A program made the position numbers and the translations under genes. From Chryseobacterium sp. FH1 (lineage in GTDB: Bacteria; Bacteroidota; Bacteroidia; Flavobacteriales; Weeksellaceae): a stretch of 64,000 nucleotides of DNA. This document shows positions 53,636-61,294 of the stretch, in pieces. The stretch lies in assembly GCF_000735135.1 (NCBI RefSeq), contig NZ_JPLZ01000006.1, positions 1,860,001-1,924,000 on the forward strand. Reading direction: 5' to 3'. Below the pieces are notes generated by a model, which had not been told where the DNA came from, did no database searches, and saw only the letters and a list, made by a program, of their open reading frames with translations. How positions within the stretch are numbered: the stretch's first letter is position 1; each line of letters begins with the position of its first letter.

Positions 53636-54160
53636 TTAAGAATTAATTGTTTGAAGTTTCACCAGTTCCTGCAATTTCTTGCGAGCGAAATTCACCTGAG
53701 ATTTGGACGTACCTTCCGATATAGAAAGCATTTGCGCAATCTCTTTGTGCGGATAACCTTCCATCGCAAACAGATTGAAAATCGTACGGCAACCTTCGGG
53801 GAGAAAATTGAGAAGTGATAAAATTCCTCTTTCCTCCGAAACATTTTCCGGTTCAGCTTCTGCTAAATCCACAAAATTTTCTTCAATCGAAATCGAAAAC
53901 GGCTGTTTCTTGCGAAGTTTCTGAAGACATTGATTCACGACTATTTTCTTTGCCCAAGCGTCGAAAACCTGCAATTCCTTCAATTGGTCAAGCTTTGTGA
54001 AAATCAGATAGAAAGAATCTGCCAAAACTTCCTCTGCGTCTTCGTCGTTTTTCAGGTAACGTTTGCAGGTCGCGAAGAACCGGCCTGCATATTCTTCATA
54101 AAGTTTCCGCTGTGCGTTGCGGTCTTTATTTTTGCATCTTATGTATAATTCGTGTTCCAT
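53636..54160 (-). CDS. ECF-type RNA polymerase sigma factor
   Basis: 174 residues. Region 2 has KLYEEYAGRFFATCKRYLK and EDAEEVLADSFYLIFTKLD; region 4 has FNLFAMEGYPHKEIAQML, then ISEGTSKSQVNFARKKL. It directs RNA polymerase to a small regulon and is expected to be held by a membrane anti-sigma partner; the next gene, 11 bases downstream, encodes a membrane protein with a short cytoplasmic N-terminus. No classical FecR-type anti-sigma is adjacent. Confidence 0.9.
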   Translation of the reverse strand: MEHELYIRCKNKDRNAQRKLYEEYAGRFFATCKRYLKNDEDAEEVLADSFYLIFTKLDQLKELQVFDAWAKKIVVNQCLQKLRKKQPFSISIEENFVDLAEAEPENVSEERGILSLLNFLPEGCRTIFNLFAMEGYPHKEIAQMLSISEGTSKSQVNFARKKLQELVKLQTINS

Positions 54161-54261
54161 ATTCTGGCGTTTATAAGGAAAGATGCAAGAGTTTAAAAAA
54201 GGTTGGAAATATTTTTGAAAATTTAAGAAAATAATTTAATAATCTGGTTTTATAATTAATT

Positions 54262-54717
54262 TTATAGAGATGATTCAGCAAATTCTTTTATCATTCTATT
54301 TCTCTCGAGCAAAAATCCTTTGAGATAATTTGTCAGAATGATCTGATTGAATATTTTACCAAGAATTTCAAAAGGTGATTCGAATTCAAAAATATCAGTC
54401 ATCAAAGTCTCATCGTCTTTTTGTTTAAAGATATGTTGATGTTTCATCGATTTGAAAACGCCTTTCACCATTACATCGGTAAACATTATTGGACTTTCCA
54501 TTTGTGTGATTTTCGTTGTAAGCGTTTGATAAAATCCTAAATGTTTGGCTCGCCAAGTTACCGTTTCGCCTAGTTCTATCAATCCGCTCATTTTTCCGGC
54601 GATTGCTTTTTCGTTGGTTATAGCGGTTGACTCTTGGTGAAAATCTATATTTCGGGATAAGTCAAAAACTTTTTGAATATCAGCATTAATCAATGCTTCC
54701 AAATATATTTTAGGCAT
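54262..54717 (-). CDS. SRPBCC (START-like) family protein
   Basis: 151 residues. KIYLEALINADIQKVFDLSR opens the hydrophobic-pocket fold and GFLLERNRMIKEFAESSL closes it as the long C-terminal helix. Binds a hydrophobic ligand by family; ligand unknown. Cytoplasmic. Same direction as the small membrane protein and GbsR-like gene upstream, with gaps of about 75 bases each. Confidence 0.75.
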   Translation of the reverse strand: MPKIYLEALINADIQKVFDLSRNIDFHQESTAITNEKAIAGKMSGLIELGETVTWRAKHLGFYQTLTTKITQMESPIMFTDVMVKGVFKSMKHQHIFKQKDDETLMTDIFEFESPFEILGKIFNQIILTNYLKGFLLERNRMIKEFAESSL

Positions 54718-54791
54718 TTTTTAATTTTTAAAGATTGAGAAAATCGGCTCGTGTTCTTTTATTATTTCTGAAAATAAAGAACATTATGATT

Positions 54792-55193
54792 TTAAATATT
54801 AGATTTTTCATAATTTTCAATGTTTTGTTTTATGTCATATATGTAAATCACAGATAAAATTGGAGCATAAAAGAAAGCGATGTAAAGCATTAGATAAAAT
54901 ATTACTCCCAATTGATTTAAGACAATATTTTTTCCTTGTAAAAAAATAGTAAGCAGGAAATTTATCCAGACAGGAATCAAAAGGAATCCATATATTTTGT
55001 ATGATTTCGACTTTTTATAATTGAGAAATATCCTTATGAAAAAACTGAAAATTTGAAATCCTCCCACGATATAATAAAAATAGAAAATCTGATTTACAAA
55101 ATCTGTAGTTATGTACTCGACAATCAAGTAGCTAATCATTAAAATGAATATAAATGTTTGAATATAAAAATCGATTTTAAAAAATGTTTTCAT
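54792..55193 (-). CDS. Hypothetical four-helix membrane protein
   Basis: 133 residues with four hydrophobic segments (about 10-27, 35-57, 69-86, 96-118) and short charged ends. I do not recognise the family. The gene is very AT-rich. It lies between the GbsR-like regulator and the SRPBCC gene in one direction, so the three may form a unit controlled by the regulator. Confidence 0.55.
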   Translation of the reverse strand: MKTFFKIDFYIQTFIFILMISYLIVEYITTDFVNQIFYFYYIVGGFQIFSFFIRIFLNYKKSKSYKIYGFLLIPVWINFLLTIFLQGKNIVLNQLGVIFYLMLYIAFFYAPILSVIYIYDIKQNIENYEKSNI

Positions 55194-55266
55194 AGTATTG
55201 TAATTTTTATATTTTCAGTAATTTTTGAAACTTTATCTAAAATAAAAAAGGAAAATGAATTCCTTT

Positions 55267-55767
55267 CTATTTCAGTAAATTGGTGATTTTCCCAACCAAC
55301 CAATGGTCGTCGCTTTTTATAGCCAAGTCCATAATATTGTTGATTTTATTGGTTACGTTTCCAAAATCATCCATCAGTTTGATGAATTCTTTGGCTTCAT
55401 CGGAATCATCGTCCACATTTTTCAGTTCTTCCAAAAAAGCTACAACTGGTTCTATTTCACGTTTCCTGCGTTCTTTTGTAATCTGTTTGAAGAGAAACCA
55501 AACATCTTTTTCAGCGATGAAATATTCCTTCCTATCCCCTTTCACAAATTCTTTTTTTACAATTCCCCAATCCATCAACGCCCTTAGGTTCATATTCGCA
55601 TTGCCTCGTGAGATTTGCAAAAGCGCCATCACTTCATCCGTTGACAATGGTTTTCCTTCTGCCAAAAGCAAAGCGTGAACCTGCGCCATCGTTCGGTTGA
55701 TGCCCCAGCTTGTGGCAAAAGTTCCCCAAGTTTGGATGTATTTTTCTTTGGCTTCGTCGAGTTTCAT
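55267..55767 (-). CDS. GbsR/MarR-type transcriptional regulator
   Basis: 166 residues from ATG 55767 (MKLDEAKEKYIQTWGTFATS). The winged helix covers about 20-90: RTMAQVHALLLAEGKPLSTDEV in pieces, ISRGNANMNLRALMDWGIVK as recognition part. A helical C-terminus follows for dimerisation. The GbsR class senses small molecules such as choline; the effector here is unknown. The frame extends to 55794, but that start lies inside the promoter, so ATG 55767 is used. Confidence 0.85.
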   Translation of the reverse strand: MKLDEAKEKYIQTWGTFATSWGINRTMAQVHALLLAEGKPLSTDEVMALLQISRGNANMNLRALMDWGIVKKEFVKGDRKEYFIAEKDVWFLFKQITKERRKREIEPVVAFLEELKNVDDDSDEAKEFIKLMDDFGNVTNKINNIMDLAIKSDDHWLVGKITNLLK

Positions 55768-56170
55768 TTTTGTACAGATTGATTTCTTGTACAAATATAA
55801 TTAATATTTTTGAATTTTCAATAATTTTTGAAAATATAATAATTTAAATTCTGATAAAATTTGGAATAAATTTGTGTTTTTGTGAATCTTAAATTTAGAA
55901 AAAATTATTGAAGTTTTAAAAGAAAAAAAGCAACTCCGGAGTATTGCTTTTGAGAAGATTTAGAATCTAGTTGCTGATGATTTGTTTAAATTTAATTTAG
56001 ATCTGAATAATTCCATCAATTTTTCATAACTCAAATTTTACTTATTGTAAGTTTAAATTTTCTTTATTCATTTATCTAATAGCGTATTACTTCATTTTAA
56101 ATTATAAATTTAATTATAACTTAATCATCAGTAATGGTTTATTTTGGTAAATTTGTTTTAAACTAACACC
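55768..56170. promoter_or_regulatory. 403-base gap: GbsR promoter, orphan hairpin, promoter of a small gene
   Basis: Minus strand: TTG (55819-55821), 19-base spacer, TATATTTG (55792-55799), a full promoter for the GbsR gene; two TTGTACA repeats (55770-55776, 55787-55793) next to it could be its operator. At about 55925-55952 a GCAA...TTGC hairpin with a minus-strand T-run stands with no gene upstream of it. Plus strand: TAAATTTG (56148-56155) before the gene at 56171. No coding frame seen. Confidence 0.55.
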
Positions 56171-56446
56171 ATGAAATATACATTAATAAAACGAAATAAG
56201 AGTTTCAGAGCAAATTCGCATTTTCTTTTTATAAAATGGATGCGACAGACAGATCTTCAATATTGGGAAAACAATCAAGATTTTATGGAAGGCTATGCTT
56301 ATAGAAAATTGATGTTTGAAAAGATTGAGATACGCGCCGAGAACGAAAATGTTTTTATTGAAGATTTACAAAAAAACAAACTTTTGAAACTTGATTGTTC
56401 TAAAAGATTTTTAGATTTATTTTTTTATAAAATCGGGAAAAAATAG
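56171..56446 (+). CDS. Small hypothetical protein
   Basis: 91 residues, basic, no signal peptide or membrane helix. IKRNKSFRANSHFLFIKWMR and KLLKLDCSKRFLDLFFYKIG are its features; family not recognised. A full -7 box (56148-56155) in front with a suitable 8-10 base leader, and a terminator behind, support a real gene. Confidence 0.5.
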   Translation: MKYTLIKRNKSFRANSHFLFIKWMRQTDLQYWENNQDFMEGYAYRKLMFEKIEIRAENENVFIEDLQKNKLLKLDCSKRFLDLFFYKIGKK

Positions 56447-56467
56447 TCTTTAGAATGGTTAAAATGG

Positions 56468-56500
56468 AAATCCGCTTTCAAAAACTGAGAGCGGATTTTT
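56468..56500. terminator. Bidirectional terminator, small gene / ene-reductase
   Basis: AAATCCGCT (56468-56476) pairs with AGCGGATTT (56490-56498), with T-runs in both senses. Confidence 0.82.
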
Positions 56501-56518
56501 AATTTTATTTAACAGGAA

Positions 56519-57580
56519 TTAATGTAAAATTCGCAAACTTGATGCTGAAAAGTCTAAAATCTCATCCGTTTTTCCGTTTTTAATTTTTGTCAGCCATTGT
56601 GGATCACTCAACAATGCTCTTCCTACAGCAACGAGATCAAATTCCTGACGATCCAATCTTTTAAGCAGTTCTGAAATATCAGATTTCGCAGAGTTTTCGC
56701 CTGCAAATGCGCCCATAAAATCGCTGTTTAGTCCAACAGACCCAACAGTGATTGTCGGTTGACCTGTGATTTTCTTTGCCCAACCTGCAAAATTCAAATC
56801 AGAACCCTCAAATTCTGGTTCCCAAAAACGACGTTGAGAACAATGGAAAATATCGATTCCTGCTTCTTTCATTGGTAGAAGCCATTCTTCCATTTCTGCT
56901 GGCGTACTAGCTAATCTGCTATTATAATCCTGCTGTTTCCATTGCGAAAGACGGATGATAATAGTGAAATCCTCTCCAACCGCACTCCTGATTGCTTTGA
57001 TGATATCTACCGCAAAGCGACTTCTCTCTTTCAATGTTTTTCCTCCGTATTCATCGGTTCTTGTGTTGGTGACCTCCCAGAAAAATTGGTCAATCAAATA
57101 ACCGTGCGCTCCGTGAATTTCCAAACAGTCAAAACCTAGATCTTTAGCGGATTTTGCTGATGCGGCAAATTGAGCAATTGTATCATGAATATCTTCCAAT
57201 GACATGGTTGAGGCTTTTTCCATCTCCATAGCTGGATAATCTGGAGAACTTCTTGTGTCACCAACGTGCCAAATCTGTGGACCCATTTTTCCGCCATTTT
57301 CGTGAACTGCATCTATGACGTTTTTCCAACCATTCAAAGCTTCTGTTCCATAGAAATCAGGAATATTCTGAATGTTTTTGGATGCTGGTCTTTTGATAAC
57401 TGTTCCTTCAGAAAGAATAAGGCCAACTTCAGATGATGCTCTCCTGGCGTAATAGTCTGCGATTTGTTGCGTTGGAACGCCGTTGTCAGATTGTGCTCTC
57501 GTCATTGGCGCCATCACAACTCTATTTTTCAGGTGAAGATTTTTGTAAGTGAAAGGGCTAAATAATGCTTCTGTATCCAT
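56519..57580 (-). CDS. Old Yellow Enzyme family ene-reductase
   Basis: 353 residues, TIM barrel. VVMAPMTRAQSD at the first strand, substrate-binding His156 and His159 in LEIHGAHGYLIDQF, FWEVTNTRTDEYGG, then FDLVAVGRALLSDPQW for the FMN phosphate. It reduces activated C=C bonds of enones and quinone-like electrophiles using NAD(P)H. Adjacent to a divergent HxlR regulator with cysteines near its N-terminus, typical for an electrophile-inducible pair. Confidence 0.9.
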   Translation of the reverse strand: MDTEALFSPFTYKNLHLKNRVVMAPMTRAQSDNGVPTQQIADYYARRASSEVGLILSEGTVIKRPASKNIQNIPDFYGTEALNGWKNVIDAVHENGGKMGPQIWHVGDTRSSPDYPAMEMEKASTMSLEDIHDTIAQFAASAKSAKDLGFDCLEIHGAHGYLIDQFFWEVTNTRTDEYGGKTLKERSRFAVDIIKAIRSAVGEDFTIIIRLSQWKQQDYNSRLASTPAEMEEWLLPMKEAGIDIFHCSQRRFWEPEFEGSDLNFAGWAKKITGQPTITVGSVGLNSDFMGAFAGENSAKSDISELLKRLDRQEFDLVAVGRALLSDPQWLTKIKNGKTDEILDFSASSLRILH

Positions 57581-57615
57581 TTTTTCTTATTATATTCAAT
57601 TGCTTTTTTACAATT

Positions 57616-57711
57616 GTTACACAAAGTAACTAATAATAGTTTGTTTTTGTGCAATTATCAAAAAAATACTGGTAACTTTGTTGTAACCAATGATGGTAAC
57701 TTGGAAGTAAC
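57616..57711. promoter_or_regulatory. GTAAC repeat operator between ene-reductase and HxlR genes
   Basis: GTAAC occurs at 57626-57630, 57672-57676, 57683-57687, 57696-57700 and 57707-57711, with an inverted GTTAC at 57616-57620. Spacings in the main block are 11, 13 and 11 bases, about one helix turn each. The last site ends 3 bases before the HxlR start codon. Confidence 0.65.
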
Positions 57712-57714
57712 AAT

Positions 57715-58056
57715 ATGAGACAACAGAAAATATTGCAATGTGGCTGTTCTTTGGGAAAAGCAATGTCTGCACTGGGAAGCAAATGGAAACCTATTATCGT
57801 GATGGTCATCAACAATCGTAAATTAAGATTTGGCGAAATTGCAGTTCGCATCTCTGTCATTTCCAGAAAAGTTTTGACGGACCAACTGAAAGAAATGGAA
57901 ATGGATGGTTTGCTTACAAGACAGGAATTCAAAGAACTGCCTCCCAGAGTTGAATATCAGCTGACGGAAAAAGGTTTGGCGCTGTTACCTATTCTTAATC
58001 TTTTGGAAGAATGGGAAGCAAAATATGACCTTAAAGAATCATTAGAGCAAGCTTAA
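57715..58056 (+). CDS. HxlR-family transcriptional regulator
   Basis: 113 residues, winged helix. CSLGKAMSALGSKWKPIIVM at the start, FGEIAVRISVISRKVLTDQL for the recognition helix and LPPRVEYQLTEKGLALLPIL for the wing match HxlR. Cys9 and Cys11 (LQCGCSLG) lie where YodB/HypR-type members carry their redox-sensing Cys. It should sense electrophiles or quinones and control the divergent ene-reductase and itself (inference from family and context). Confidence 0.9.
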   Translation: MRQQKILQCGCSLGKAMSALGSKWKPIIVMVINNRKLRFGEIAVRISVISRKVLTDQLKEMEMDGLLTRQEFKELPPRVEYQLTEKGLALLPILNLLEEWEAKYDLKESLEQA

Positions 58057-58061
58057 ATAAA

Positions 58062-58090
58062 AACCCGCCTTCATTGTTTGAAAACGGGTT
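58062..58090 (-). terminator. Terminator after the E1 gene
   Basis: AACCCG (58062-58067) pairs with CGGGTT (58085-58090) plus inner pairs; on the minus strand TTTTTA follows the stem. On the plus strand the tail is weak. Confidence 0.7.
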
Positions 58091-58114
58091 CGTATATTTT
58101 AAAAATTATCATTA

Positions 58115-60547
58115 TTAATAGATCGCTGGATATTTCTGAGGATTGATTTCCGTAAACATCGCATAGATTTTCTCCACCATATCATCAGAAGACGGCTTGC
58201 TAAAGTAATCTCCATCACTGGCAAAAGCTGGTCTGTGATTTTCCGCAGAAATCGTCAACGGCTCCGAATCCAAATATTTGAAAGCTTTTTGTTTCTCTAA
58301 TATCTGCTGAAGAATAAACGCCGAAGTTCCACCTTCCACATCTTCATCGATTACGACCAATCGATTGGTTTTCTTCACACTTTTCGCAATTTCATTAGTC
58401 AAATCAAAAGGAATCAACGACTGAACATCAATCACTTCCGCAGAAATTCCTAATTTTTCTAATTCATTCGCCGCTTCAGAAACAATTCTCCAAGTAGAAC
58501 CATAAGTTACCAAAGTAACATGTTTACCTTCCTTTGTCACTTCTATTTTTCCGACTGGAATCGTGAATTCTCCTAAGTTATCCGGTTGTTTTTCTTTCAA
58601 TCTGTAACCGTTCAAACATTCTACAATTACGGCTGGTTCGTCACTTTGAAGCATTGTGTTGTAAAAACCTGCCGCTTTCATTAGACTTCTTGGAACCAGA
58701 ATATTAATTCCTTTTGATAGGTTAAGGATTCCAGCCATTGGCGAACCAGAGTGCCAAACGCCTTCCAATCTGTGTCCACGGGTTCTAATGATAACAGGTG
58801 CTTTTTGACCACCTTTTGTTCTGTATTGAACCGTTGCCAAATCATCGCTCATGCCTTGCAAACAGTACAAAATATAATCTAAATATTGAATCTCAGCAAT
58901 CGGTTTCAGACCTCGCATCGCCATACCGATGCCTTGTCCCAGGATTGTTGCCTCACGAATTCCTGTGTCAGCGATTCTTACCTCGCCATATTTTTCCTGA
59001 AGTCCTTCCAGACCTTGATTTACATCGCCGATATTTCCTGCATCTTCACCGAAAACCAAAGCTTGCGGATATTTTGCAAAGATTTTATCGAAGTTATTTC
59101 GCACCACAACTCTACCATCTACTTCTTCCGAAGCATCAGAATAGACTGGTTTGATTTCTTTTACATTAGTTGCTTTCCACTCAGATTGAGAATACAAATG
59201 CGACGAATAATTATCTTTCTCAATTTTGAGTATTTCTTCGTATTTCGATTTCAAAGCAGTTCTTTCAGCGGAGTTTTGAGCTCTTGTAAATAATAGAGAT
59301 TGTCTTACCAAATGGAAAATATCTCGCTTGCTTTTAGAAATGATTTTATTAAAGTTTTCAATTAATTGAGCAACTTCAATGTTTTGATTTTTAATGGATT
59401 CTACAAATGGCAAAACTTCATTTTTTAAATCTGATATTGTGTTTTGATAAGATTCCCAAGCTTTTTTCTGACCGTCTTTCACCAATTTCTTAGATTCAGA
59501 ATCGATCGCATCCAACTCTTCTACTGAAGCCAAATATTCTTCATTTCCTTCAATCTCGATGCTGTAATCCAAAATCCATTCACGGAATTTCAACATTCCG
59601 TCAAACTCAGATTCCCATTTCAGACGCTCTTCGTTTTTGTAACGCTCGTGCGAACCAGAAGTTGAATGTCCTTGTGGTTGCGTCACTTCCGTCACGTGAA
59701 TCACCACTGGAACACTTTCATATCTTGCGTAATGCTCAGCTTTCGCGTAAGCTTCCATCAACGCCGGATAATCCCAAGCTTTTACCTGAATGATTTCGCA
59801 ACCTTGTTTTTCGTCCGCTTTTCTTTGGAAACCGGAAAGCATTTCGGAAATATCTGCTTTCGCTCTTTGATTTTGAGTTGGAACCGAAATCCCGTAACCA
59901 TCATCCCAAATCGAAACAATCATCGGAACTTGCAAAGCACAAGCCGCGTTCAAAGTTTCCCAAAAATGACCTTCAGCTGTGGAAGCGTCGCCAATGGTTC
60001 CGAAAGCAACTTCGTTTCCGTCTTTTGAAAATTTCTCAGAACCTTCGAATTTTACTGATTTATAAACTTTAGAAGCCTGAGCCAATCCCAATAATCTTGG
60101 CATTTGTCCAGCGGTTGGCGAAATGTCAGATGAAATATTTTTCTGTTCAGTTAGATTTTTCCAGCTTCCGTCTGCGTTCAAACTTCTTGTGGCGTAATGG
60201 CCGTTCATTTGTCTTCCGGCAGATGCTGGTTCTCTTTCCACGCTGGTGTCAGCGTACAATTGCGCAAAGAAACTTTCCACAGAAACCGCATCGATGGCCA
60301 ACGCAAAAGTCTGGTCACGATAATAACCGGAACGGAAATCACCGTTTCTAAAAACCTTCGCCATTGCCAATTGTGGCAACTCTTTCCCATCTCCGAAAAT
60401 CCCAAATTTTGCTTTACCAGTCAGAACTTCGCGCCTTCCCAAGTAGGACATTTCGCGGGAAATCCTACCTAAACGATAGTCTTCCAAAATGCTGTTTTTA
60501 AAATCCTGAAATGAGATTTGCTGAGTTTCTATGTAGGTTGTTTGCAT
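58115..60547 (-). CDS. 2-oxoacid dehydrogenase E1, fused alpha and beta subunits
   Basis: 810 residues from ATG 60547. The alpha half has the thiamine diphosphate motif beginning GDASTAEGHF (187 on) with the Asp-Asp pair of SIWDDGYGIS in place of the usual Asn; GHSTSGSHERY holds the phosphorylation-loop-like segment. A helical linker (about 330-470) leads to the beta half (VFGEDAGNIGDVNQG, DTGIREATILGQGIGMA, LVPRSLMKAAGFY, HVTLVTYGSTWRIV). Fusion of both chains is common in Bacteroidota. Substrate is probably branched-chain 2-oxoacids or pyruvate; the E2 is not in the window. The -7 box TATATTTG (60563-60570) excludes the longer frame. Confidence 0.92.
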   Translation of the reverse strand: MQTTYIETQQISFQDFKNSILEDYRLGRISREMSYLGRREVLTGKAKFGIFGDGKELPQLAMAKVFRNGDFRSGYYRDQTFALAIDAVSVESFFAQLYADTSVEREPASAGRQMNGHYATRSLNADGSWKNLTEQKNISSDISPTAGQMPRLLGLAQASKVYKSVKFEGSEKFSKDGNEVAFGTIGDASTAEGHFWETLNAACALQVPMIVSIWDDGYGISVPTQNQRAKADISEMLSGFQRKADEKQGCEIIQVKAWDYPALMEAYAKAEHYARYESVPVVIHVTEVTQPQGHSTSGSHERYKNEERLKWESEFDGMLKFREWILDYSIEIEGNEEYLASVEELDAIDSESKKLVKDGQKKAWESYQNTISDLKNEVLPFVESIKNQNIEVAQLIENFNKIISKSKRDIFHLVRQSLLFTRAQNSAERTALKSKYEEILKIEKDNYSSHLYSQSEWKATNVKEIKPVYSDASEEVDGRVVVRNNFDKIFAKYPQALVFGEDAGNIGDVNQGLEGLQEKYGEVRIADTGIREATILGQGIGMAMRGLKPIAEIQYLDYILYCLQGMSDDLATVQYRTKGGQKAPVIIRTRGHRLEGVWHSGSPMAGILNLSKGINILVPRSLMKAAGFYNTMLQSDEPAVIVECLNGYRLKEKQPDNLGEFTIPVGKIEVTKEGKHVTLVTYGSTWRIVSEAANELEKLGISAEVIDVQSLIPFDLTNEIAKSVKKTNRLVVIDEDVEGGTSAFILQQILEKQKAFKYLDSEPLTISAENHRPAFASDGDYFSKPSSDDMVEKIYAMFTEINPQKYPAIY

Positions 60548-60562
60548 AACTTTGAATTTTGA

Positions 60563-60570
60563 CAAATATA
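60563..60570 (-). promoter_or_regulatory. -7 box of the E1 gene
   Basis: TATATTTG on the minus strand, full match, 15 bases before the ATG; no clear -33 TTG. Confidence 0.5.
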
Positions 60571-60675
60571 AAATTTTTTACTGAAATTTTTATTGATTTG
60601 ATATTTCGTAAAAATAAGATAATTTTATAAAGTATAAAAATTCATCAATTATATTTTTTCCACAGAATTAATGAA

Positions 60676-60683
60676 TATTTTTG
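60676..60683 (+). promoter_or_regulatory. -7 box of the small membrane-protein gene
   Basis: TATTTTTG, full match, 18 bases before ATG 60702; the frame start at 60681 lies inside it and is rejected. Confidence 0.5.
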
Positions 60684-60701
60684 AATCATCAATTTGAGCC
60701 A

Positions 60702-60995
60702 ATGAAAAAAACCGCACCACACATTCTGAATGCTTCCACTAATCTTTTGGGATTTTGTTTGGTCATCATCACTTCTTTGAAAATTACGAAGTTCAGCCAT
60801 CATTCTTATTTGGATGAATTTACCGTTGGCGCGATTTTCTGTTTGATGGTGAGTTGCACTTTATCTTTCCTTGCCATCAGAACAGACAAGGAAAAGCTGT
60901 CGGACAAATTAGAGAATATTGCGGATGTTCTTTTCTTTGTAGCTTTGATTTGTATTTCGTTGGCGGTTTGTATTGTGAGTGTTGATGTGGTTTGA
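60702..60995 (+). CDS. Small three-helix membrane protein, unknown
   Basis: 97 residues with three hydrophobic segments (about 12-27, 42-60, 75-95); a charged loop RTDKEKLSDKLEN joins the last two. Family not recognised. Own promoter; diverges from the E1 gene. Confidence 0.6.
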   Translation: MKKTAPHILNASTNLLGFCLVIITSLKITKFSHHSYLDEFTVGAIFCLMVSCTLSFLAIRTDKEKLSDKLENIADVLFFVALICISLAVCIVSVDVV

Positions 60996-61045
60996 TGGAA
61001 TGATTGTGTTTTGTTCAAACTTAAATAAATTGGAAAAGGCAGCTT

Positions 61046-61223
61046 TGAGTTTTTTATATGTCTTCGAGAGCCTCAGACTGACAGCTTACACTAAAATGAC
61101 TTTTGAGAATGTATTTGCAAAACTCAGAATGCAATCGTATTTCATAACTTTTTAATTAATATGAATACTTTTATTAATAAACAAATGTCAGTCTGAGGTT
61201 CTCGAAGACAAATAAAAACTTAA
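61046..61223. repeat. Inverted-repeat mini-element with 25-bp ends
   Basis: The 25-base end at 61059-61083 (starts TGTCTTCGAGAGCCTCAG) is inverted with one mismatch at 61186-61210 (starts TGTCAGTCTGAGGTTCTC); similarity extends outward to about 38 bases. The 102 bases between are AT-rich and non-coding. It fills most of the 299-base gap before rnz. Confidence 0.6.
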
Positions 61224-61294
61224 AAATCTTCAGATTTTTTCCTTTTAACAGTTTTGTTCATTCGGAATGTTTTCTTGAAAGTTTGGTCGACGAA

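Noticed and set aside
58798-59293. Open frames antisense to the E1 gene
   Set aside because: Composition is low-complexity aromatic/basic, as expected for a shadow; the opposite strand has intact thiamine-enzyme motifs.
49562-60547. lpdA and E1 as one operon
   Set aside because: Ten genes, several terminators and opposite-strand genes lie between; only a functional link is possible.
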